Shown here piece after piece: positions 15,605 to 23,997 of a stretch of 38,349 nt of DNA; position 1 is the first letter of the stretch, and every line of letters begins with the position of its first letter. The notes beneath the pieces are model-generated. The model was not told where the DNA came from and searched no databases. It saw only the letters and a list, made by a program, of their open reading frames with translations. The DNA is from a bacterium (GTDB lineage Bacteria > Cyanobacteriota > Vampirovibrionia > Gastranaerophilales > Gastranaerophilaceae), in contig JAFUUC010000100.1 of the NCBI GenBank assembly GCA_017471365.1, positions 1 through 38,349 on the forward strand, in the 5' to 3' direction. Both the position numbers and the translations under genes were made by a program.

Positions 15605-17350
15605 TTGCTAAAAAAAATATTCTATTCGATCTTAATTATAATTTTGCTCTTTTTTGGTTTTTCTTTCGCTAAAAACGGTAAAGCCTTTATGGATTTTGCT
15701 GAAAATAAGACATTTGATCTGCGTCAAGGAGTAAATATAAAAAATAAAAACTTAAGCCCTCAAGATGTTGTGATTATTGCCATTGATGATGCGAGTTACG
15801 AGTATATTCTTGACAATTACGGAGAATGGCCTTTAAGGCGGGATATTTATGCAAAAATAATTGATTATCTTGAAGCTCAGTCGCCAAAAATTATCGCATT
15901 TGATTTAATGTTTGTTAAGTCAATGAAAAATGATTCCTATGCCGATAAAATTCTTGCAGATTCATTTCAAAAATATTCAAATGTTTACACTGCTATGAAT
16001 CTCGATAACCAAGAAGAAGATCTGAGAATCTCACAAAATCTCCCACAAAAATTAGCGGTAAATGTTGATGGAGACATTTCTCCATTTAAATTCTCAAATT
16101 GCCGTGTAATCCTTCAAGATATTATAAATGCAACCTCTAATATCGGTATGATAAATGTTGTACGTTCTGATGACGGAGTTCTTAGAAGTATGCCGTTATT
16201 TTTGGATTATCAGGGTAAATATTATCCGCAATTAGGTTTGAAAGTTGCAGCAGGAGCAATTGGAAATTCCGATGTAAAAAATTTCATTATAAAAAACAAT
16301 AAACTAGAGTTTGGTAACAAAAAAATCCCTGTTGAAAATGACGGAAGTGTGATTTTAAACTGGTACGGCACAGCCGGTACTTTTGAAAACATTCCTATGT
16401 ATAAAATATTAAAAGCAGCCAAGACAGGCACTGATTCGGGCTATAATTTTAAGGACAAAGTTGTATATATAGGAGCAACGGCATCCAGTCTTTTTGATAT
16501 TAAAACAGTTCCGACTGACAGAGTTTTCCCGGGAGTAGAAGTTCAAGCAACTTATGTCCAAAATTTGCTCGACGGTAATATAATCAAGAAAAATCCTTTG
16601 TGGGTAAATATTTTAACAGATTTAGCACTAATAACAGTTACAGCCATAATTATTATGGCAACATCGTACATGCCGGCAGCAATGGGGATTCTTGCCGTAA
16701 TATACGGTATTTACATATTCATTTCATACGAACTTATGGCTCATTTTAATTTGTGGATAGAGATTGTTTCTCCATTAAGTCTCGCAATTCTTACATTAGT
16801 AGTATCCGTTATTGCAAAATACCTTATTAAATCAAAGGATTTTGACGAACAATATAAACTCGCTACTACAGATGGTTTAACAGAATTGTACAATCACAGG
16901 TATTTTCAAGAACAAATTCGCCATTCTGTCGAACACGCCAAACGTTACAATTCAGAATTTTCGTTAGTAATTATCGACATTGATTATTTCAAAAAATTTA
17001 ATGACAATTACGGTCACCAATCCGGAGATGCCGTATTAAAGCAAATATCCTCAATACTAAAACGCAATGTAAGGGTTACAGATATTGTTTGCAGATACGG
17101 AGGGGAAGAAATAAGTATTATATTACCAAATACTTCAAATCAAGAAGCAATAAATATTGCTCAAAAGCTTTGCGATATTGTAGCGTCAAAACAATTTAAA
17201 CTTGCAAATGGTAAAGAAAGTGGTGTAACAATAAGTCTCGGAGTTTCTACATATGGTCAAACAGATGGAACTACCCCAGAGGAAATAATATCAAGTGCTG
17301 ATAAACGCTTATATAATGCAAAAAATAACGGACGAAACAGAGTAAATTAA
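15605..17350 (+). CDS. CHASE2-domain membrane sensor diguanylate cyclase (GGDEF)
   Basis: A 581-residue inner-membrane protein. Residues 4-23 form a TM helix. About 35-325 is a CHASE2 extracytoplasmic sensor (PQDVVIIAIDDASY, PLRRDIYAKIIDYL and KVVYIGATASSLFD are typical). Three TM helices span about 333-411. A C-terminal GGDEF domain makes c-di-GMP from two GTP. Its active site reads GGEE (499-502) with D458 in the IDIDYFKKFND motif, so it should be catalytically active. An intact inhibitory I-site, RVTD (490-493), lies five residues before GGEE, so product feedback is expected. The start is TTG; the next in-frame ATG would remove the first membrane helix. It is probably co-transcribed with the small ORF upstream and the ATPase/TPR gene 3 bp downstream. 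The signal sensed is unknown. Confidence 0.9.
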   Translation: MLKKIFYSILIIILLFFGFSFAKNGKAFMDFAENKTFDLRQGVNIKNKNLSPQDVVIIAIDDASYEYILDNYGEWPLRRDIYAKIIDYLEAQSPKIIAFDLMFVKSMKNDSYADKILADSFQKYSNVYTAMNLDNQEEDLRISQNLPQKLAVNVDGDISPFKFSNCRVILQDIINATSNIGMINVVRSDDGVLRSMPLFLDYQGKYYPQLGLKVAAGAIGNSDVKNFIIKNNKLEFGNKKIPVENDGSVILNWYGTAGTFENIPMYKILKAAKTGTDSGYNFKDKVVYIGATASSLFDIKTVPTDRVFPGVEVQATYVQNLLDGNIIKKNPLWVNILTDLALITVTAIIIMATSYMPAAMGILAVIYGIYIFISYELMAHFNLWIEIVSPLSLAILTLVVSVIAKYLIKSKDFDEQYKLATTDGLTELYNHRYFQEQIRHSVEHAKRYNSEFSLVIIDIDYFKKFNDNYGHQSGDAVLKQISSILKRNVRVTDIVCRYGGEEISIILPNTSNQEAINIAQKLCDIVASKQFKLANGKESGVTISLGVSTYGQTDGTTPEEIISSADKRLYNAKNNGRNRVN

Positions 17351-17353
17351 AAA

Positions 17354-19714
17354 ATGAGAACTGATTTTATAAACAATTCAATAAAAATAAAAAATCAAGA
17401 TCATCCTTTTGATCCGTTTTTGCTTGAGAATAATGAAAAACAAATCGGAGATATTTGTCACTTTCTTCAAAATGATTACAAGCTAATGCTTATAAAAGGT
17501 TTTAAAGGAACCGGTAAAGCTTTAATTTGCGATTTTATAGTCTCTAACCTTAACCCTGAAGTTCTAATATTGAATTACAAGAGTTTTGAGACAACAACAC
17601 TTGATGATATGCTGCTGGCATTTTTTGAAATTTTTAGAAAATATACAGAGGAAGGACGCTTTGAACCACCAAAATTAAAAGCTGAAAATTTTACACAAAA
17701 AATAAACACTTATTTCAATTGCATTGCAGCACCCATAATGATAATTATTAACTCATTTGATGCGATATTAAAATCAAACCGGCAAGATATATTAAATTTT
17801 ATTCTACACTTAACAAATCATTCCAACGTAAAGATTATAATAACATCAAAGAAATTTAACGCAGAAGATTTTGAAAACACTAATTTTTATGCAACAACGC
17901 TACTTGCATTTACCCCGGAAATTTATGAAAAATTTTTAAAAGCCAATGGAGTAAAACAACCAGGTATACTTGCAACCGAACTTTATAAACATTCTAGAGG
18001 CTATTACAACAACATAAAACTATCTGTAGATATTATGCATCTAAGAGAATATGATATCGGCAAGTTTTTGGATGTATTTTCCAAAAGTCTTATGACCTTT
18101 TCTGATTTTATAACAAGAGAAGCACTTTCTCTTGTAGATCCTGTAAGTGCACATTTATTCAGACTATTAGCAATGATGAGAATACCAATTCATATAAATT
18201 TGCTAAAATCTTTAAATCTTTACGATGAAAACAGAGTAAACTTCTTCATAAAAAATTCAATCCTGTTATATAACAACGAATCTCTATATTTAGACAATGA
18301 TTTACGTGAAGTTGTAGAACATCAGATTCCCGAAAATGTCGCCATAAAACTTCATAGTGCTTGTATAGATTTATACAACACACAACTGCCTTTAAAGCCG
18401 CTTGAGAGAGATTTGAGACTATCAAGACAAACTATGAGAAACGAAATTGAATATCATTCAATGTTTTTGCCTAAAAAGTTTGTTCCTACAGAACCGGCTA
18501 TCAAAACTTCTCAGATTCAAATTGAAACACCTGTTCAAATTGAAGAAACAAAAGAAGATAAAATTAAAAAAATAAACTTTATAGTAGAAGACGAAGCAGT
18601 GTTAAACAATATAGCAGATTCGATAAAAGATTTTGTTTCTCAAAAGACCGAAACTCAGGAATTGAGTGAACAAAGCAACGGGCTTGGCGTAACTAAACTT
18701 ATAAATCTCGCACGGAAAGAAGAAGGTAAATACAACTACAAGCACGCCATCATGCTTTATCAGAATGCTTTAACAAAAAAAGATGATCCGGATTTTCTAA
18801 AATTCCTTCCTAAAATCTATATAAATTTAGCTAAAAATTACAAGAACCTTTCAAAATGGCACGAAGCACTTGAATATTACACTCAGGCTCAGGATTTTTA
18901 CTACAACACATCTAACAATGAAAAAATGGCTGAAGTAAAACTCGAAATTGCAAATATTTATTACATAATATACAAAAATGATAATGCTAAATTTATTCTC
19001 AACGAACTTGAAAAAGATAAAACTCTTTCAAATGAATTAAAAATGAAAATAAATATTGCTCTGGGCAAACTTTCTAATAGTACCGAAGAAGCCTTTGAAT
19101 ACTATAAAAAAGCTATCGAATACGAAGACAACACCGTTTCAAAGTCTACTTTGGCTGAGTTATATTATAAATTTGCCGGGGTTAATGATGAAAAAAATTA
19201 TGTGAAAAATGCACTGAATTTTTACAAAAAATGTATTGATATAGAGCCAAATCCGGATATTAATAAATATATTTCAAGAGCCATGGCTAGTCTGGCAGAA
19301 CTTTATGATGAAGCGGGAGCCACAGAAACAGCAATTCAATACTATGAAAACAGTATGGAAATTGATAAAAAAATAAAAAATTACAACGGATTATATTGCA
19401 GTGCAAGAAATTTGTCAGAAATTTATTCATCCAAGGATGTAAAAAAATCTTTGGAATACTTACAATTGGCTTGTGAATACGCAAAACAACTCAATGAACC
19501 TTATTATATGGCAGACTCTGCTCTCGAAATCGGGAATTATTATTTGCTAAGAAAAAATTACGATAATGCATATAAATATTTTTCACAAGCCTATAACGTA
19601 ACTAAAATTTCTTTCAACAGCTCTGACTCGGAGAAGATTTTATCGAAAATTCAAACCATCAAAAATCAAATAGGCGAATATAATTTTCAAAAATTGAAGG
19701 AAAAATATGAATAA
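17354..19714 (+). CDS. P-loop (STAND-like) ATPase with C-terminal TPR repeats
   Basis: A 786-residue cytosolic protein. The N-terminal third is an AAA/STAND-type NTPase: Walker A GFKGTGKA (residues 49-56) and Walker B IMIIINSFDAIL (about 128-139), then a putative sensor strand NVKIIITSKK. A helical winged-helix-like region (about 230-350) follows, then a charged linker (about 385-440), then tandem TPR repeats from about 450 to the end (for example NLAKNYKNLSKWHEALEYYT and YYLLRKNYDNAYKYFSQAY). The order NTPase then superstructure repeats is that of STAND signalling ATPases, which oligomerise on ligand binding. No effector domain is visible at either end. It lies 3 bp after the diguanylate cyclase and overlaps rsmG by 8 bp, so all are one transcript. 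A link to c-di-GMP signalling is inference from adjacency. Confidence 0.75.
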   Translation: MRTDFINNSIKIKNQDHPFDPFLLENNEKQIGDICHFLQNDYKLMLIKGFKGTGKALICDFIVSNLNPEVLILNYKSFETTTLDDMLLAFFEIFRKYTEEGRFEPPKLKAENFTQKINTYFNCIAAPIMIIINSFDAILKSNRQDILNFILHLTNHSNVKIIITSKKFNAEDFENTNFYATTLLAFTPEIYEKFLKANGVKQPGILATELYKHSRGYYNNIKLSVDIMHLREYDIGKFLDVFSKSLMTFSDFITREALSLVDPVSAHLFRLLAMMRIPIHINLLKSLNLYDENRVNFFIKNSILLYNNESLYLDNDLREVVEHQIPENVAIKLHSACIDLYNTQLPLKPLERDLRLSRQTMRNEIEYHSMFLPKKFVPTEPAIKTSQIQIETPVQIEETKEDKIKKINFIVEDEAVLNNIADSIKDFVSQKTETQELSEQSNGLGVTKLINLARKEEGKYNYKHAIMLYQNALTKKDDPDFLKFLPKIYINLAKNYKNLSKWHEALEYYTQAQDFYYNTSNNEKMAEVKLEIANIYYIIYKNDNAKFILNELEKDKTLSNELKMKINIALGKLSNSTEEAFEYYKKAIEYEDNTVSKSTLAELYYKFAGVNDEKNYVKNALNFYKKCIDIEPNPDINKYISRAMASLAELYDEAGATETAIQYYENSMEIDKKIKNYNGLYCSARNLSEIYSSKDVKKSLEYLQLACEYAKQLNEPYYMADSALEIGNYYLLRKNYDNAYKYFSQAYNVTKISFNSSDSEKILSKIQTIKNQIGEYNFQKLKEKYE

Positions 19715-20303
19715 TAAAGAATCTTACAATGAATATATAAAAGCGTTCCTTGAAGAAAACTCTAAAGTTAACCTTATTTCTAAAAATGATGAAAAATTTT
19801 TATGGGAAAAACACATATGCGATTCTTTAGCTTTAAAATATTTTTTTGAAAAATATATAATACCTGAAAAGCTTTTGGACATAGGAACAGGTGGTGGTTT
19901 TCCGGCTGTTCCAATTGCACTTGAATATAAACAAATTCAAGTAATTGCACTTGATAGTATTGCAAAAAAAATTCGAGCGATTGAAGCTATTAAACAAAAG
20001 CTTGATTTGCAAAATCTCACCACCATGTGTCAAAGAGTCGAAAATATAAACGAACAATTTGATGTTGTCACAGCAAGAGCCGTGGCCTCACTTGATAAAA
20101 TAAGCCGCTATGCATTGCCAAAAGTCAAAAATGATGGATATTTTGTAGCTTTTAAATCTCGAAAAGTTCAAGAAGAAATTGAAGCCGCAAATCCAGTTTT
20201 AAAAAAAATTAATGCAAAAATTGTAGATATAATAGAATACAAACTTCCACTAGATGAAGAAGTTTTTAGAAATTTAGTTGTTATAAAAAAAGTTGCTTTT
20301 TAA
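19707..20303 (+). CDS. rsmG: 16S rRNA (guanine527-N7)-methyltransferase RsmG
   Basis: A 198-residue Rossmann-fold SAM methyltransferase that methylates N7 of G527 in the 530 loop of 16S rRNA. The SAM motif LLDIGTGGGFPAVPIA spans 56-71, with acidic D83 at the end of strand 2 (VIALDS). The family signature KHICDSL is at 35-41, and VVTARAVASLDKI follows as the catalytic-side motif. Length is close to the usual 205-240. AAGGA precedes the ATG, and the start overlaps the TPR gene by 8 bp, giving translational coupling. It is not beside mnmG or parA as in many bacteria. Confidence 0.93.
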   Translation: MNNKESYNEYIKAFLEENSKVNLISKNDEKFLWEKHICDSLALKYFFEKYIIPEKLLDIGTGGGFPAVPIALEYKQIQVIALDSIAKKIRAIEAIKQKLDLQNLTTMCQRVENINEQFDVVTARAVASLDKISRYALPKVKNDGYFVAFKSRKVQEEIEAANPVLKKINAKIVDIIEYKLPLDEEVFRNLVVIKKVAF

Positions 20304-20351
20304 TATCTTCTTTTGTAGAATCACGGTAAAGAAGCAATTTTTGGGGATATC

Positions 20352-20768
20352 ATGACAATTATAAATGACAATTTTACCGTTCATACAAAGGGTAACACGG
20401 ACATAATAGATATTACGCCGCAAATTAGAAACATAGTCTATAATTATTCTCTTGAGAGTGCAGTAGTATATGTTTACGCTCAGGGCAGTACTGTTTCAAT
20501 TACAAATATGGAATTTGAACCGGGTTTACTTGTTGACCTGCCTGAAGCACTAGAAAAAATTGCTCCGATTAACAAAGAATATCATCACGACGAAATGTGG
20601 CACGACGGTAACGGTTATTCTCACGTTAGAGCTTCAATTGTAGGTAATTCGACTTATATTCCGCTTATTGATGGGGTATTACAATTGGGGCAATGGCAGC
20701 AAGTAATTTTAATAGATTTTGATAACAAAGCAAGAGCCAGAAAAATTACTGTACAAATTTTATATTAA
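20352..20768 (+). CDS. YjbQ/UPF0047 family protein (secondary thiamine-phosphate synthase type)
   Basis: A 138-residue single-domain protein of the YjbQ fold, a small trimeric enzyme family. The motifs are clear: VSITNMEFEPGLL (family N-E-EPGL), HHDEMWHDGNGYSHVRASIVG (79-98) with its clustered histidines, and the C-terminal LGQWQQVILIDFD strand. Members are annotated as weak thiamine-phosphate synthases, but the physiological reaction is not well settled. GGGG precedes the ATG. It begins 48 bp after rsmG and ends 16 bp before the aminopeptidase gene, so it is probably in the same operon. Confidence 0.88.
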   Translation: MTIINDNFTVHTKGNTDIIDITPQIRNIVYNYSLESAVVYVYAQGSTVSITNMEFEPGLLVDLPEALEKIAPINKEYHHDEMWHDGNGYSHVRASIVGNSTYIPLIDGVLQLGQWQQVILIDFDNKARARKITVQILY

Positions 20769-20784
20769 TAGAAAGGTGAAAATT

Positions 20785-21891
20785 ATGATAAACACTATTT
20801 GGGATAAATATGCACAGGTACTTGTAGATTACTCTACAAACGTTCAAGAAGGAGACCTTGTTATAATCAGTGCTCAATCAATTTATGCAAAAGATCTTGT
20901 AAGATCCGTATACAAAAGAGTTCTTCAACGCGGTGGGAATCCCGTTGTTCACACAGGCTTTGGAGATATGCAGGAAATTTTTATAAAATACGCTTCAGAA
21001 AAACAACTTGCTTACATAGATCCTATGACAGAACTTGAATACAAAACGGCAGACAAATTCATTTCAATAGGAGCCCCAATTAACACTAAAGCTATGACTA
21101 AGGCTGATTTAAGTAAAATGTCACAACGCGGGAAAGCAACAAAATATCTTTCGGAAATTATGCTCAACAGAAGTGCAAAAGGTGAATTAAAATGGGTTAT
21201 AGCTGACGTTCCAACGCACGCTTTAGCTCAGGAAGCAAAAATGTCTATAGATGAATATTCTGAATTTTTATTCAAATCCTGTTACCTAGATCTTGATGAT
21301 CCGGTTAAAAAGCTTAAAGAACTTGATATTCAACAAACTAAATGGGCAAATTACCTTAATGGAATAAAAGAACTACATATTGTTGCGGATAAAACAGATA
21401 TAAAATTCAATGTTGAGGGCAGAAAATGGATTAGTTGCTCTGGTTTAAATAACTATCCGGACGGTGAAGTATTTACTTCTCCGGTTGAAGACGGTATAAA
21501 TGGAGAAATTTATTTTGATTTTCCACAGAATTATCGAGGCAACAGTGCAAAAAATGTTCATTTGTGGATAGAAAACGGACAAGTTGTAAAAGCACAAGCT
21601 TCAAGCGGACAGGAATTTCTGGATGCTATGTTGAATATGGATGAAGGTTCAAGGGGAATAGGAGAAATTGCTTTTGGTACAAACATGCAAATTCAAGACG
21701 TAACAGGTAATATTCTGTTTGATGAAAAAATTGGAGGAGCAATTCATATGGCAGTCGGAGCATCTTATCCTGAAACCGGAGGAAAAAATGTTTCCGGTTT
21801 ACACTGGGATATGATTAAAAATATGAAAGACAATTCTAAAATTTATGCAGATGGAACATTAATTTACCAAAACGGAGAATTTTTGATATAG
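20785..21891 (+). CDS. M29-family leucyl aminopeptidase (AmpS/PepS type)
   Basis: A 368-residue cytosolic dimetal aminopeptidase. All six expected ligand or catalytic positions are present: E228 (PDGEVF), E293 (GIGEIAFG), H321 (AIHMAVG), Y328 (ASYPETGG), and H340 and D342 (GLHWD). It is somewhat shorter than the usual 405-415 residues. GAAAGGTG lies before the ATG at 20785; a longer reading from 20719 overlaps the YjbQ gene and lacks a ribosome site, so it was rejected. The last codons (YQNGEFLI then stop) fall in a repeat that recurs at the end of the HEPN gene 757 bp downstream, so the 3' end of this gene is a junction of that inserted unit. Enzymes of this type trim N-terminal residues from peptides. 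Confidence 0.92.
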   Translation: MINTIWDKYAQVLVDYSTNVQEGDLVIISAQSIYAKDLVRSVYKRVLQRGGNPVVHTGFGDMQEIFIKYASEKQLAYIDPMTELEYKTADKFISIGAPINTKAMTKADLSKMSQRGKATKYLSEIMLNRSAKGELKWVIADVPTHALAQEAKMSIDEYSEFLFKSCYLDLDDPVKKLKELDIQQTKWANYLNGIKELHIVADKTDIKFNVEGRKWISCSGLNNYPDGEVFTSPVEDGINGEIYFDFPQNYRGNSAKNVHLWIENGQVVKAQASSGQEFLDAMLNMDEGSRGIGEIAFGTNMQIQDVTGNILFDEKIGGAIHMAVGASYPETGGKNVSGLHWDMIKNMKDNSKIYADGTLIYQNGEFLI

Positions 21892-21900
21892 CAAATTTAT
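21878..21900 (+). repeat. 23-bp direct repeat, left copy (ampS 3' end)
   Basis: The left copy covers the last codons and stop of the aminopeptidase gene plus 9 bp. It is identical over 23 bp to 22635-22657. Similarity extends 13 bp further upstream with mainly third-position differences (Y-x-N-G codons), so the two ends share ancestry. Confidence 0.85.
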
Positions 21901-21901
21901 A

Positions 21902-21930
21902 TTGAAAATATTATAAATAAATGGTACAAT
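21902..21930 (+). promoter_or_regulatory. Promoter of the MNT-HEPN module
   Basis: TTGAAA (21902-21907) and TACAAT (21925-21930) are 17 bp apart, just inside the left direct repeat. The ATG at 21937 is only 6 bp past the -10 box and no ribosome site fits, so the mRNA is predicted to begin at or next to the start codon (leaderless). Confidence 0.7.
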
Positions 21931-21936
21931 CCGCAT

Positions 21937-22251
21937 ATGAATGACATTAACAAAATTATAAATAATTTAAATCAGGTAATAAAAAAAACATATTCAGGGT
22001 TTAATGGCATTTATTTGTATGGCTCGTATGCCTCTAAAAAAAATCAATCTGGGAGTGATATTGATGTTGTTGCTCTTTTTGAAACTCCTTTGAGTAGAGA
22101 GCAGAGATTAAATTTATGGAGTTTGATTGGAAAGATTGAAGTTGATTTTGGGATTGTCTTAGATTTACATCCAATGTCTACAGCTGAATTGAAACAAAAT
22201 CCGATATATTATAATCAAGTTGTTAATAAAGGAATGTTTTATGGAGCTTGA
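21937..22251 (+). CDS. MNT-type minimal nucleotidyltransferase (antitoxin candidate)
   Basis: A 104-residue nucleotidyltransferase of the MNT/MntA group. The catalytic signature is complete: G29-S30, then D41-x-D43 in GSDIDV, and a third acidic residue D76 in FGIVLDLHP. MNT antitoxins of HEPN-MNT pairs neutralise the HEPN RNase by adding AMP groups to a tyrosine near its active site. The gene overlaps the HEPN gene by 11 bp, which indicates coupled translation, and has its own promoter. It lies inside a 757-bp unit bounded by direct repeats. Its stop is TGA. Confidence 0.85.
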   Translation: MNDINKIINNLNQVIKKTYSGFNGIYLYGSYASKKNQSGSDIDVVALFETPLSREQRLNLWSLIGKIEVDFGIVLDLHPMSTAELKQNPIYYNQVVNKGMFYGA

Positions 22252-22648
22252 GAATAAAAATATTTTAATTCTAAAAGCAATCGACAAATCTAATGAGGCA
22301 GTTGAATCAGCAGAGGAAAACTATTTAAATAAACACTACGAAACTTGTCAAAATCGATTATATTATGCAATATTTTACATTGTAAATGCACTTGCTTATA
22401 AGGACAATTTTATAACATCAAAACATGCTCAATTAATGGGGTGGTTTAATAAAAAATATATTTATGATGATAAAATTTTTGAAAGCAGATTATTCGCAAT
22501 ATACAAGGAAGCTTATACTTATCGTCAGTTGTCTGACTATGACTTCATGTATAAACCGGATGTAGATGAATTGCTTATGCTCATAAAAGATACTAAATAT
22601 TTTATATCTGTAATAAAAAAATACTTGAATGGGAAATTTTTGATATAG
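22241..22648 (+). CDS. HEPN-domain protein (UPF0332-like; toxin candidate)
   Basis: A 135-residue all-helical HEPN protein. Visible motifs are NRLYYAIFYIVNALA (38-52), KHAQLMGWFNKKY (61-73) and RQLSDYDF (95-102), the last typical of the UPF0332 branch. The classical RX4-6H RNase motif is not clear, so cleavage activity is uncertain; tyrosines around 92-100 could be AMPylation targets of the partner. I chose the ATG at 22241, which has AAAGGA 7 bp upstream, over a TTG at 22220. The C-terminal residues (YLNGKFLI then stop) match the end of the neighbouring aminopeptidase in sequence and frame, so the present C-terminus may be captured from that gene. Together with MNT it forms a two-gene toxin-antitoxin-like module. 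Confidence 0.8.
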   Translation: MELENKNILILKAIDKSNEAVESAEENYLNKHYETCQNRLYYAIFYIVNALAYKDNFITSKHAQLMGWFNKKYIYDDKIFESRLFAIYKEAYTYRQLSDYDFMYKPDVDELLMLIKDTKYFISVIKKYLNGKFLI

Positions 22649-22657
22649 CAAATTTAT
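22635..22657 (+). repeat. 23-bp direct repeat, right copy (HEPN 3' end)
   Basis: It is identical to 21878-21900 and contains the last codons and stop of the HEPN gene plus 9 bp. With the left copy it brackets a 757-bp unit holding one promoter and the MNT-HEPN pair, like the two ends of an inserted element. Confidence 0.85.
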
Positions 22658-22706
22658 TTTTGTTTGTATATTAATATCATGCAATTTAATTTTTAAGGGA
22701 TTTACA

Positions 22707-23561
22707 ATGAAATTAGCTCCAGTTCAATTATACAATTATCAAAACTCCAGACCAATACAAATACAAAAAAACGTTACTCCAAACAATATAGACACCCAAG
22801 CAGAAAAACAAATGCAGTATAGCAAAGTTCCTGCCGGGTTTACTTATGGTGCAAATATCCATTTTGGTTCAGGTGAATTTGGCAAAAAACGACGTATAGT
22901 AAGCGTTCCATTGATAGAATTTGAAAACTACAAAACAATGCCGCAAGCAAGAAAAGAACGCTTTAGAAGACTCTATCGTGAATTTCACGAAATTCTTGAT
23001 GAAAGCCAAATGGAAACTATGCTTAAAATAGACAAACATCCTGAATTTATGAAGCTACCTTTACAAACAGAAAGAGAAATGGATGAATTTATAAAAGTTG
23101 CACAAATGTACTCTCAATATAAAGAGCATCCTATTATTTGTCTTGGTAGAAGTCCAAAATGGTTTTTAAATACCAGCTTATTTATGAGAGACGGTATTCC
23201 TGACTACAAATTTGTAGCATTTTCCGGCAGATGGTTTAGAATTTATGACGGGGATTTTGGAGATTATAGCGGCTTAGTAAGATTGGAACAATTAGCTCCG
23301 ACAAAAGCCGAAGAAAAAGCTTACAAAAAATATCTAAGAAATATTCAAGCAGACCCTATATCAATAATAAAAAGAACTCAAGCTGCCGGTAAAAAAACAA
23401 TGATTACAGACTATGTTGACACCGGAAAGGGGATGACTTCTTTTTTGGATTTAATGTCTAGATATGCCGAAGAACAAGGAGTTCTTGATGAATTTGGTCA
23501 TTCTTTTGACATACTGACTATAGGATGTAATGAATATAGAGAAAGACGCAAAATGCTTTAA
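22707..23561 (+). CDS. Unknown protein with phosphoribosyltransferase-like motif (5' part of a gene split by TAA)
   Basis: A 284-residue product. The N-terminus (MKLAPVQLYNYQNSRPIQ through NIHFGSGEFG) looks unstructured. From about residue 65 it is folded and charged; ICLGRSPKWFLNTS (about 144-157) and KKTMITDYVDTGKGMTSFLD (about 229-248) resemble the phosphate- and PRPP-binding loops of phosphoribosyltransferases, but no specific family is recognised. The frame stops at TAA (23559-23561), and the same frame then stays open for another 128 codons to 23945. The whole was therefore one gene of about 412 codons, interrupted by a single stop. AAGGGA precedes the ATG. It could be a recent pseudogene, a recoded gene or two proteins. 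Confidence 0.6.
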   Translation: MKLAPVQLYNYQNSRPIQIQKNVTPNNIDTQAEKQMQYSKVPAGFTYGANIHFGSGEFGKKRRIVSVPLIEFENYKTMPQARKERFRRLYREFHEILDESQMETMLKIDKHPEFMKLPLQTEREMDEFIKVAQMYSQYKEHPIICLGRSPKWFLNTSLFMRDGIPDYKFVAFSGRWFRIYDGDFGDYSGLVRLEQLAPTKAEEKAYKKYLRNIQADPISIIKRTQAAGKKTMITDYVDTGKGMTSFLDLMSRYAEEQGVLDEFGHSFDILTIGCNEYRERRKML

Positions 23562-23585
23562 TATGTATCAGATCCGGAAGTTTGG

Positions 23586-23945
23586 ATGCCAGAATTATTA
23601 GGACCTTACAATGAATGGGGGAGTAGAAGAATAATACACCAACATTACTATGATATGGATTATGAAGTATTTAGACAAATGCTTATTAACCAAAACACAA
23701 ACGAGTGCCGTTCAACTTATTACCCGGCATCAGCGTGGACTGTATACCAACCAAATAAATTTAAAACAGGCATGATTAGAGATATGAAAAAGGTTCAAGA
23801 ACTTGTAAGTCGCCTAAAAAGTGACCGTGCAATCTTTGATTTTGAACCGGTTATGAGTGCTTATAGAAATCTTTTAAATTTCAGAATACTAAACGGACTA
23901 AATGAAAGAAATCTTCTAAAAGCAATTCATAGAACAAAAATTTAA
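23586..23945 (+). CDS. 3' part of the split PRTase-like gene
   Basis: A 119-residue frame in phase with the preceding gene; eight codons (YVSDPEVW) lie between the TAA at 23559 and this ATG. The text runs naturally across the stop, so this is the C-terminal part of the same ancestral protein rather than an independent gene. GGAAG sits 5 bp before the ATG, so separate initiation is possible. The protein is basic and helical (MIRDMKKVQELVSRLKSD, FEPVMSAYRNLLNFRILNGL), with no motif I recognise. It ends 6 bp before a strong terminator. Confidence 0.5.
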   Translation: MPELLGPYNEWGSRRIIHQHYYDMDYEVFRQMLINQNTNECRSTYYPASAWTVYQPNKFKTGMIRDMKKVQELVSRLKSDRAIFDFEPVMSAYRNLLNFRILNGLNERNLLKAIHRTKI

Positions 23946-23951
23946 CAACAA

Positions 23952-23984
23952 AAAGAACCGGTTAAAAATCTTAACCGGTTCTTT
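23952..23984. terminator. Bidirectional intrinsic terminator
   Basis: AAAGAACCGGTTAA (23952-23965) and TTAACCGGTTCTTT (23971-23984) form a perfect 14-bp stem with a 5-nt loop. The ends give T-rich tails in both directions, between two convergent genes that stop at 23945 and 23998. Confidence 0.9.
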
Positions 23985-23997
23985 CTTATAAATTAAC

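Noticed and set aside
20719-20784. Longer start for the M29 aminopeptidase
   Set aside because: It overlaps the YjbQ gene by 50 bp and lacks a ribosome site; GAAAGGTG and family length support 20785.
23559-23561. Recoded TAA (alternative genetic code)
   Set aside because: TAA ends many intact genes here (for example rpsI, rplM and the peptidases), so a genome-wide reassignment is excluded; only local read-through or mutation remains possible.
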